Assembly: GCA_963728895.1 (NCBI GenBank)
Contig: CAVSLM010000003.1
Location: 1-64,000, forward strand
Direction: 5' to 3'
Source of the DNA: CAVSLM01 sp963728895
GTDB taxonomy: Bacteria; Pseudomonadota; Gammaproteobacteria; JBBQDK01
Length of the DNA: 64,000 nt
Under the pieces are notes generated by a model that was given only the letters and a program-made list of their open reading frames with translations, had not been told where the DNA came from and did not search any database. Position 1 is the stretch's first letter. The number at the start of each line of letters is the position of its first letter. Below, piece by piece: positions 1 to 8,421 of the stretch. The translations under genes and the position numbers were made by a program.

Positions 1-92
1 CTCTGACTTGTCGGTACGAGTGCTTGACAACGTAGATATCTGAGCCTACGCTGCCGGTCCAGACGTTGAGGAAGGATCGAGGTTCGGCAGCG

Positions 93-763
93 ATGGGCAG
101 CTATTTCGGATCAAAGGCGACGTCTGGCTTATGCCAGCCGATCATCGCCATGATGGCGCCGCATGACACTTACATAGAGACCCACCTCGGGGGCGGTGCG
201 ATCATGAAGCTAAGCCGCCCGCGCTGCACAACATCGGGATCGACCTTGATGCGCGCGCGCTCGCGAAGTTCGCGTGCGACTATCCGGTGCAATTGGTTCA
301 CGGTTGTGCGCACCGGTTCTTGGCGCAGTACGACTATCGGGGTCGGGAGCTCGTCTACAGCGATCCGCCGTATCTCAAACGCACGCGCAGCTCCGGGCGC
401 CGATACCGCTTCGACTACGAGGAGCAGGACCACGTCGAGCTGCTGAGGTTGCTCAAGCGCCTGCCCTGCGATGTGATTCTCTCCGGCTACCCCTCACGGC
501 TCTATGACGAGCTGCTTGGCGGGTGGCAGAGCGTAGAGCTGCAGGTGATGAACCAAGGCGGCGTGCGCACGGAGAAGCTGTGGTTCAACTTCAGCCTCGA
601 GCGCCTGCATTGGGCACGTTACGCGGGCAAGGACCACACCGACCGACAACGCGTCAAGCGCAAGGCCGAGAGCTGGGGCGAGCGCTATCGGGCGTTACCG
701 CCAGGCGAGCGGTTGGCGGTGCTGGCGGCGATGATGGCCGTTGAGGCCCACGAGAGCGCATAG
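93..763 (+). pseudogene. D12-class adenine-specific DNA methyltransferase, split by a frameshift
   Basis: Transfers a methyl group from SAM to adenine N6, as a restriction partner or an orphan phage-type methylase. The N-terminal part (from ATG 93, or TTG 66) reads GSYFGSK and the motif I region YIETHLGGGAIMK; the catalytic DPPY motif lies near base 365 in another frame. The two frames join if one base is missing after position 210: the text then reads IMKRKPPALHNIGIDLD. The product would be about 223 residues, short for the family, which fits the small phage-type D12 enzymes. It sits against an IS66 transposase. The family call is firm; whether the break is natural is not known. Confidence 0.8.
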
Positions 764-787
764 GCGCCGCCTCCCGAACGCCGCTAC

Positions 788-2414
788 GTGGGCAGCGTCA
801 ACAAACAGTCTCTGCGCGAGGAGTTGGACAGGCTCAAGGGGCGCTTTGAGCAGCTGTGCGCCGACGGGAAGATGGGAGGCGAGAGTCGCGCCTTGGTGGA
901 GGCGCTGCTGATGCTACTGCAGTTGCTGATGGCGGTGTTCATGGAGAAGCACACCCCCAAGACGAGTACCAACTCCGGCAAGCCCGCTTCGCAAACCCAG
1001 AAGGACCAGACCGCGATCAGCCGCCCGGGCACCCACGGCAAAAGGCAAGACGCTCGATCAGGCGCGCTCCAGCAATACCCGCACCATCGAGACCGTGCAG
1101 ACCGCCAGGGTCAGATTCTGTGAGCACTGCGCAGAAGACCTCGGGGAAGTACCGTGTCGCGGGCACGAACGGCGCACCAGCATCGACATCGTCTTCGAGA
1201 AAGTCCTCACCCATGTTGACGCCGAGATCAAGCGCTGTCCACATTGCCGCACCCAGACCCGAGCGCCGTTCCCCGCGGCGTTCTCCGGTCCCTTGCAGTA
1301 TGGCCCCGGCATCAAGGCTTATATCCTCAACCTCCTCATCGCCCAGATGCTCTCGCTCAAGCGCGTGCAGCAGTCGCTCCAGACCCTGGTCGGTCTGGTG
1401 ATCTCCGAGGCCACGATCCTCAAATATGTGATGCAGCTGCATCAGGCGCTTGAGCGGTGGGAGCAGTCGGCCATCGAACGGCTGCTCGCCATGCCCACCC
1501 TGCACGTGGATGAAACCTCCTTGCGCGTCGAGCGGCAAAACCACTGGATCCACGTCTGCTCCTCGGGCGACATCACCTTGAAGTTCCTGCACCCAAGGCG
1601 CGGGCAGGAAGCGATGCAGGCCATCGGCGTGATCCCGCGCTACGGCGGGGTGATGATCCACGATTGCTGGGCCTCCTATCTCGCCTATCACCACTGCGGC
1701 CATGGCCTGTGTGGCGCACACCTGCTGCGGGAGTTGACCTTCATCGTCGACGCTCAGCGTTATGCCTGGGCGGCCAATATGAAGCGGCTGCTGCAACACA
1801 CCTGCTGGCGCGTCTCCCAGCGCAAAACCAAGAAACTGACCCGCCGCGAATTCCACAACCTCCAGAAACACTATCGCAATCTCCTGACGCGGGGCGAAAA
1901 TGAACTCCCGCCCATCCCGCCAAGGCACAACGGCAAGCGCGGCAGAATCGCCAAATCCGATGCCCATAACCTCTGGGAGCGCCTGAAAGCGCACCAGAGC
2001 GCCGTACTGCTCTTTGCTAAGGAATCTCACGTGCCGTTCACCAACAACCGCGCCGAGCGTGACCTGCGAATGAGCAAGGTCAAGCAGAAAGTCTCCGGCT
2101 GCTTCCGCAACCGCCAATACGCCGCAGCCTACTGCCGCATCTCCAGCTACCTACAGACCATGGCGAACCGCGGATACAATCCGCTGGTCGCGATCCAGTT
2201 GGCCCTTTCCGGTCAACTGTACGCCGATAGGGGTGAAGTTACCCGGAATGAACGTTACGCTTTCCGGGACCGACGTCGCATTGTCGCATTGGCCCTGGTG
2301 AAGAATTTTTCGACCGACATCCCGATCCTCGTCCATTCGACCCGCGCACTACCGCAGCGCGGATGTGCTCAGGTCCATGTCATGCGGCCGATGCATAGCG
2401 CTACCGGGTGTTGA
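788..2414 (+). mobile_element. IS66-family transposase gene (TnpC type), frameshifted
   Basis: The first part (GTG 788 to about 1043) is the N-terminal helical region with the proline/serine-rich linker. It continues in another frame from the A4 run at 1040-1043 (reading GKGKTLDQARS) through a zinc-finger-like CEHC...CPHC pair and the DDE domain (HVDET, HDCWASY, NNRAERDLR). Removing one A from that run restores one reading frame. The tail after GYNPLVAIQLALSGQLYADRGE (about 2240) does not look like IS66 and probably runs into flanking DNA; the frame ends at 2414, overlapping the next minus-strand gene. No tnpA/tnpB partner genes and no terminal repeats were found, so this looks like a partial element. 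Confidence 0.85.
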
Positions 2415-2616
2415 GATCCGCTTGGTTAAGCTCTTCAGCCATTGTGCTAAGCGCGATCAGAAAACGCGAGGCCTGTTCTTCCAAAGGCGCCCAGAACTCC
2501 CGCTCGAACCGATCGCCAACGGGGTCCCGCCAGGCCTGACGGGTTGCAAACCACTGGGTCTTCAATGAAATCACGTCGGCGTCAAAGCGCGTGTGAAGTT
2601 CGTGTAGGTTGCTCAT
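2401..2616 (-). CDS. Small W-R-D motif protein of an ESX-like locus
   Basis: A 71-residue, mostly helical protein starting MSNLHELHTRF. Its centre carries AWRDPVGDRFEREF, the same W-R-D...F-E-[KR]-x-F pattern found in the two WXG100-like genes upstream, so it is probably a third member of that set. The start (ATG, complement of 2614-2616) overlaps the stop of the preceding coiled-coil/ParB-like gene by ATGA, so the two are likely translationally coupled. It is the only gene of this locus whose frame is intact. No enzyme motif is present. Export substrate or substrate-binding partner of the ATPase is an inference from the neighbours. Confidence 0.55.
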   Translation of the reverse strand: MSNLHELHTRFDADVISLKTQWFATRQAWRDPVGDRFEREFWAPLEEQASRFLIALSTMAEELNQADLNTR

Positions 2617-3521
2617 GATGACAGTACTCCATCGCCGATGACTCGTACCGGCACCGCGGGCCATCCGAGGTCGCGAGCCACCTGGATACGATGGCGCCCA
2701 TTGGTCACCGAAAAGGTGCCATCAGGGTAGGGGCCGTCTAGTACAATAGCCCCTTCGCCAAAAAACACCTCGTATGCTTTCTGTCTTGGCTTGGGGCCCC
2801 TTCCGCCGTGTAGCCGTCAAGTTCTAGAACGTCAGAGCGTTCGCCTCCGGATGGTTCGCCAGGAAGGGCAGCACTTGGCGGCGCAGGGTACCGAAGGCGC
2901 GCCGCATGTCGTGCTCGCTTACTTTGGCGAATCCCTCGTCCTGGCGCAGGTCGTCGCCCCGACTGATCTGCTCCAGCGATACCCAGCGGAAGCTGGTGGA
3001 AGGGGGAATTGGACGAGGGAGTCCAACTTCGGCGTCTCGATGGACGTCGGTGCCGCCTGACTCGGCGGGGGTGCGGCTGAGCGCTGAGCCGGCGGCACGT
3101 CGCCCTCCACTTGGGCCGCCACATAGGCCGCGGCCTCGTCGTGCTTGGTACGAAGCTTGAGCTGCACCCTCGGGATGTGCTCCGAAGCGGTCTGCTCCAA
3201 GTGCCTCGCGACCTTAAGGTAGACCTGAAAGGCCTCCTCCGCCCTGCTCTGCCAACGTCGCACCAGGCTCAGCCGCTCCATGGCCTCCTTTAGACGCCGC
3301 TCGGCCTCATCCACCTCGTCCTCCGAGGCCTCGGCGAGGTTGATCTCGCAGATGTGCACTTGACGCTCCGCCTCCTCTCGGCGCGCAGTCAGTTGCGCCA
3401 TCTGGCGGCGCACGCTGGACTCGGCGGCTTGCAGACACTCTCTGGCCCGGCCGCCAAAGTGCCCCAACGCGTTGTCCAGATCCGTCAGCGCGCTGAGGGA
3501 ACGGAGCTCAGCGCGGTCCAT
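2613..3521 (-). pseudogene. Coiled-coil protein with a C-terminal ParB-like domain, frameshifted
   Basis: The N-terminal about 165 residues (bases 3521-3020) are a long charged coiled coil (EEAERQVHICEINL, DEAERRLKEAMERL), then a proline-rich linker. Reading onward with frame changes near 2990, 2860-2820 and 2770 gives FRWVSLEQISRGDDLRQDEG, an LDGYTAEG stretch, and a tail reading YEVFFGEGAIVLDGPYPDG, then FSVTNGRHRIQVARDLGWP. The NGRHRIQVARDLG block is typical of ParB/Srx-like nuclease-fold domains. The stop (complement 2613-2615) overlaps the next start. At least three single-base shifts are needed. Function in the locus is unknown; nuclease or NTP-binding activity is possible. Confidence 0.6.
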
Positions 3522-3555
3522 CGCTTGAACCAGTCAGCATCGACCCGCGGAGCAA

Positions 3556-3827
3556 TTACGACCGACTGAGATAACGATCGGCCTTGGCTGCCTTCTGACG
3601 CAAGAAGTCCGCATAAGTCTTCGTCATCTTCAGAAACTGGTCGAGGTCCTGACACGTGCTCGCGAATGTCTTCTCAAACTGATCATCTTCGCATCCCGCC
3701 AGCTCTGGCGCAGATTTTCGAAGGAATGGGCAGCATTGAACTTCTTGTGCTGTAGCGATTCTCGGAGCTCGTCCAGGTAAACGGCGAATCGGCGCATTTC
3801 ATCGGGGTTGACGATGACCTGAGGCAT
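3556..3827 (-). pseudogene. WXG100-like small helical protein (second copy), one frameshift
   Basis: Starts MPQVIVNPDEMRRFAVYLDELRESLQ, the usual entry of this type (P-x-x-[LM]-R-x-F-A). It continues to LRQSWRDAK, then, after one frame change near 3700, DDQFEKTFASTCQDLDQF and a helical tail ending RYLSRS with a stop at 3556-3558. The reconstructed protein is about 90 residues with two helices separated by the W-R-D turn, as in WXG100 (EsxA/EsxB) proteins; the glycine of WxG is replaced by D. It starts 12 bases after the preceding WXG100-like gene ends. Confidence 0.6.
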
Positions 3828-3836
3828 GGGGCACTC

Positions 3837-4116
3837 CTAATCCGGCATCTGTGTCTTTTGGTATTCGCTCATCGCATCGGCGTCCCGCTCCAACGCAGGA
3901 ATCGTCTTCGCCGTCTCCGTCGCGAACGCCTTGAGAGTCCCTGCGTCCTGCGCAGGTGACCCGCGAACTTCTCGAACTCCTGATCCCGCCATGAACTCTC
4001 AGCCGCCCAACTGGCCATTCAGGTTCGCGAGCGACGTCTCCGCATGCTTTGAGAAGTCTTTCAGGAACCTGCGCAAACGCCCGGAGCCTCTCCGGATCGA
4101 CATAGATCTCAGCCAT
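3837..4116 (-). pseudogene. WXG100-like small helical protein (first copy), frameshifted
   Basis: Starts MAEIYVDPERLRAFAQ with a good ribosome site (GGAGAGAGG) just upstream. With three frame changes it reads LKDFSKHAETSLANLNGQL, SSWRDQEFEKFAGHLRRTQ and LKAFATETAKTIPALERDADA, ending KTQMPD and a stop at 3837-3839. The reconstructed length of about 92 residues, the helix-turn-helix layout and the S-W-R-D turn match the WXG100 superfamily. It lies directly downstream of the FtsK/SpoIIIE-type ATPase gene, the usual place for ESX substrates. The family call rests on motif and context, not on a profile search. Confidence 0.6.
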
Positions 4117-4149
4117 AATCCTCTCTCCTGGTTCACCGAGGCGGTCATC

Positions 4150-7100
4150 TTACTGCGCCGTCCCCGCAGCCTCTCGGCCGTGTGCTCGAGCCAGGCGGTG
4201 GTGGGGATGCGGTAGGGTCGGAACTTCTCCAAGACGCCCACCTGGTCCTCGTCGTACTTGATCAGCCGGTGGGGACGATCCAGGCGCGAGGCGGCGGCGT
4301 CGTCCAGGAGGCGCATGGAGTCGTCCTGGCTCATGGGGCCGGCTACCCGGTGGCCGAATTCCCGGAGGGCGCGCGACTCCAGCGTGCGATCGAGGTTGAG
4401 GTAGGTGTCGCACCACACAGGGTGTGGATGCCCACTTCCGGACCCTCGCGGAGGATCTTAGCGAACTGCTCGGCAGGGCCCGCCTTGGGGTCCTCCTCGC
4501 CGAAACGGTAGCTTTGATCGGGGTCAGGACGAAGATCTCGGGCTCGGTGTAACCCTTGGATGATCAGGTAGCCGTTCCAATTCTTGGCGCTGGGCCCCCC
4601 ATCGATACGCCGCTGGATCTCGCTTGCGAGCTCCTCGAGCAGCCCGGCGATGTCACGCCGTCCGAGCACTTCGATCCGATGCGGCAACAGGTCGGCCAGG
4701 TCGCCGGCAAGGTCCGACCAGGACCGTCCGCCGAGGCAAGATCGACGAGGTAAAGCTTGGCGGTTTCGGGACGATGCTGGGCAGCGAGCCCCAGCACACA
4801 GGCACTGAGCAGGCCCACGCCCTGCTCTTCCTCGCGCGTGACGATGAGCAGGTTGGACCCGCCCTGACGGCGAAAGCGCACGCTGGTCGGCGCCTTGATC
4901 GCCACCGGCTCGCCGAGCCACACCTCCGTGCCCTTGCCAACCGCTGGCCAGTCCGGGGCAGCCAGCAACTGCGCCAAGGGATCACAGGCCTCGATGGCAG
5001 CGGGCTCGTGGCCTTCGAAGACAATCGGGCGGCGCTCCCCCTCGGCCTTCTGGGCAATGGCCTGCACGTAGTGCTCGCGATCCTCGTCGCTGAAGAGCGC
5101 GACCTGGAACACCTGGTTGCCTTCGACCAGGCCGCTGGCGGCATTGTAGATGGCCTCGCCGGGCGCGACAGCAGGCGGGCGGCGGGTTGTCGTCGGCCAG
5201 GATGAGGCGCGCGTCGGCCTCGCTGCACTGGCAGCGCGATGCGGACCTCCATCTGATCGAGGGTGCGCGCGCCAGGGAGTAGCGCCGGCCGGGCGTCTGC
5301 GAGCCGAGCAGCAGGTGGATGCCGAAGGCGCGTCCTTGACGCACCAGCCGGTCGAGGAGCAGGCGGCCTGCGGCGCGATGGCGTCGTCCTCGACGAAGAA
5401 TTCCTGGAACTCGTCGACATCAGGAGCAGCCGCGCGGCATCTCCTCGCGGTCTGCTCGCGGTACCCGGCCAGGTCGTTGCGCGCCACCGGCGGAACGAGT
5501 CGCCGCGTCGCTTCAGTCGGCGTCGAGGCGCTGTAGGACGCTCAGGCCGAATTCGCGCTCGCTCTCGATGGCGATGACGCGCGCATGCGGCAGCGCGTGG
5601 TTGGCGTAGCACTTGAACTCGACGCCTTTCTTGAAGTCGATGAGGTAGAGCTCGACCTCGTCCGGGCTGTATTCACCGCGAGGTTGGTGATGATGACGTG
5701 GAACAACTTGGTCTTGCCCGAGCCGGTTCGCCCGCAATCAAGGCATGATGCGCGTGCCTTTACCAAGAGTCAGGAGCTGGGCCTTGCGCGCACCCATGGG
5801 GCCCAGTGGAATCTCTACGAACTCGGCCGACGAGGATTCCCCGGCGTTAGCCGCGCCCCCCATTCTCCACCAGCCCCCCGGGTGATCGGGGTCAAAGACC
5901 GGCCAAGGCGAGCACCTTGGCGTAAGGGACCACGACAGTCATGTTCTCCTTGGCCGATTCCCCCACCTCCTTTATGATGCGATTCAACAGCTCCGGCGGA
6001 CAGGGGGGATCGAGTCGAGGGTGAAGGTGGCATACTCTGACCACACGAAACGCCCGTCCTTGCTCTGAACCACCGAGGTCGATTGGAGAAGGTCCTCGAT
6101 GGAGAAGCCGTAGGGCAGCGGTTTGGAGGTGTCCTGTAGGATGATGGGATAGACCCCGAGCGCGGGCCGTTCTGCACCAGACTCACCAAGCGCCGCGCCG
6201 ATGCCTCGGTGAAGTTCACGGGGAAGTCGAAAACTACGATTATCCGATAAGGCTCGGCGACCTCCTGGGCCTGGCGGTTGTAGTCCTCGATGGTCTCGAA
6301 CTCGTGGCGTAGATACTTTTGGATGAGTTCTCTACGTGCTCGGTGAGCTCCTTCAAGCGCTTGTCGATATGCTCGGGCTCCGACAGGCGCGGCTGGTGAT
6401 CAGCGACTCATCGTAGTCGCCCAAGGGCATGAAGGACGCCACATTCTGGCCCAGGCTCACGGGGTCGAGGAAGGATGGAACTACTTTGCCAGACGAGACG
6501 GTCGCCAAGAGTCGCGCGAGCATGGCCTGCACCGCACCAATGGCTTGCGACCGGCCTCCGCCGTCCGTCGCAAGCAAGAGCGGTAGACCCGTGGGGAATT
6601 GGGCTACGGCCGGATCGTCAACCCCTCAAACGGAGACTGGAGACCGAATCGTGCCATTCCCTCGCTGCCCCGCGAGGGTCTCCAACTTTTCCAGAACGGA
6701 TCATCCCAGCCCGAGGGCCAGATCGCCCGCCCCACCATGGACGCCATACGCTCCAATTCTGGTTGACCGGCAATCGTCCGGAGCGTTTGATCATCGAATG
6801 GCGGCGGCAGATTTCCGGCCTCACCGCGCAGTGAGCCGAATTCTGAAGCCAATCGCCGTACCTGACTGACAACACTCCGGTTGCGTGCCAGCGCTATCGC
6901 AGCCACTTGTAACTCCCACCAGAATCTCCCGCTGACGCCCCCTTCCATGTACGATTGGGCCGCATCCAAGTGGGTCACCGAGAAGCTTCCTCAGCGCCTC
7001 GATGCTTGGGACAATCCCGTCCGCCTCTGTTTGAAGCTGTCGACAGCGCCCAGCAATCTCTTCCTTTTCTCTTTCTTCGCGCCACCTTTCCAGAATCTCG

Positions 7101-7246
7101 CGCCCTTCTTTTTGCCGCCTGGCGCGTACCATGCTAAGGGGAACGCGGGCAACAACTCTACCCATAGCAGTCACAACGCTACCAACCACAACAGTCACCA
7201 CCGCCGCCTGGGTAGTTGCGGAATGCAAGCGTACCCCGCACCCCAC
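4150..7246 (-). pseudogene. FtsK/SpoIIIE-type (EccC-like) membrane ATPase, multiply frameshifted
   Basis: From about 7246 the text opens with a hydrophobic stretch (AAVVTVVVGSVVTAM) and a basic/acidic coiled coil, then a 370-residue central region (FWWELQVAAIALARNRS, ARLLATVSSGKVVPSFL). The first ATPase domain has Walker A GRTGSGKTKLFH near 5733-5698, then VELYLIDFKKGVEFKCYANH, and Walker B LLLM/VDEFQEFF near 5410. A second, degenerate FtsK-like domain follows (SNLLIVTREEEQGVGLLSA, AKLYLVDLASADGP, GPEVGIHTLVWCDTYLNLDR). The layout matches the motor ATPases of ESX/type VII secretion. Many one-base shifts interrupt it; the exact 3' end (4118-4150) is not resolved. The DUF5685 gene upstream overlaps its start by about 50 bases. 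Confidence 0.7.
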
Positions 7247-8351
7247 TCATAGATTCGGCAACTTAACGGGTTTAAAATGCACTCTGCCCAGTCAAGGCAC
7301 GGGCACGAATTGCAATGGCAATCATACCCGTATGCTTTATATGCTGCTCCACCCGGGCTGTCCGTAACGCGGTCCCCCCAGACAAATTGCCCCGCCGCCG
7401 CATCAGCCGCTACGAGACACAAAAGAGACGTCAGCAAGACACGCTGAGCATTGATCAAGCCGCCGCTCCTGGCATCTGGTATCCTGGCAAGATCCTTCGC
7501 CGCGTGCTCGTATACTTGACGGGGCACGCCAGCGGTCAGAATATTCCTCACGATATCTTCCTGGCGTTCTGTCACAAGACTCGTCAGGGCGGTATTCGCC
7601 GCGCGCAGATAGGCTTCGCCGATTGCGGCAATAGCGTGCCGACCGGCCCGCGCCAATACATCCGGATCGCTCCCAAAGCTGGCGGTCAAGCCGTTGAATT
7701 GGTTGCTTCGTATGTCCCGAGAAAGATCCACAAAGCAATCTACCAAATAGATCAGACGACCCAGATGCTCCCGACGCGATAAAGCGCGTTGCAATTCTCG
7801 GGACGTTGTGTCAGCTCCGCGGTAAATCGAAAGCATCGGGCAAGGAACCGTCCGGTTGGTGCCGCATAATCGTCGATCGACCTGCCCTCAAGAGATTCTA
7901 CCTGCCGTTGCTCTTCGATCGCCTCGGCCACGTACGTTTGTGGAAACCCCATTGTGGCCAGAATGGCCGTGGCTTTCTCGAATCGCCGGCTGGGCAACCG
8001 ATCCACAACCTGAGCCGACACCCTCCGCTTATCCTGTAACGCATCTGCGCGCCTGATGTAGGAGAGGAGTACGGCAAAACACGCCGATACAACCTGCGGT
8101 AGCTCCTCATGCGAATACACCGACATCTTGATCGGAGCTACCGCGCACCAGAACTTGGCCTCGGAAGGTTGCGACCGTTGCTGCGCAAGAACCAATAAGC
8201 CTAGGATTGCGGCATCATAGGAAACGAGCGCGCGTGACAGGTAACCAAACCGCGCATGCAGAGCGCCGCATTGTCCGCAATAGAGCTTCCGGTAAATACC
8301 TTGATCTTCTTTGGATAAGTTGCAAAGATTTGGTCTGATATAGCCGTACAC
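7195..8351 (-). pseudogene. DUF5685-family protein, one frameshift
   Basis: Starts at GTG 8351 behind a GGGGGAAAGAGA ribosome site and reads MYGYIRPNLCNLSKEDQGIY, then KLYCGQCGALHARFGYLSR, the conserved N-terminal signature of DUF5685 (tyrosine-rich start, C-x-x-C). One missing G in a G run at about 7770 separates it from the C-terminal half, which reads HLGRLIYLVDCFVDLSRD, the second conserved block. The restored protein is about 380 residues. The biochemical role of the family is not known to me. It heads the ESX-like gene cluster, so a structural or chaperone role there is only an inference. Confidence 0.7.
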
Positions 8352-8421
8352 TCTCTTTCCCCCGGGGATAGCGTAGTAATTGTCGCACCAGCAGGGCTCA
8401 GCGCCGCTTTGAGAACCGCGC

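Noticed and set aside
1036..1050. Programmed frameshift at the A4 run in the IS66 transposase
   Set aside because: IS66 TnpC is not known to use one, and a +1 shift at this site lacks a stimulatory structure; a simple one-base insertion explains it.
1017..2117. 366-codon open frame on the minus strand
   Set aside because: Antisense shadow of the IS66 transposase in GC-rich DNA; no family sequence, and the plus strand is clearly coding.
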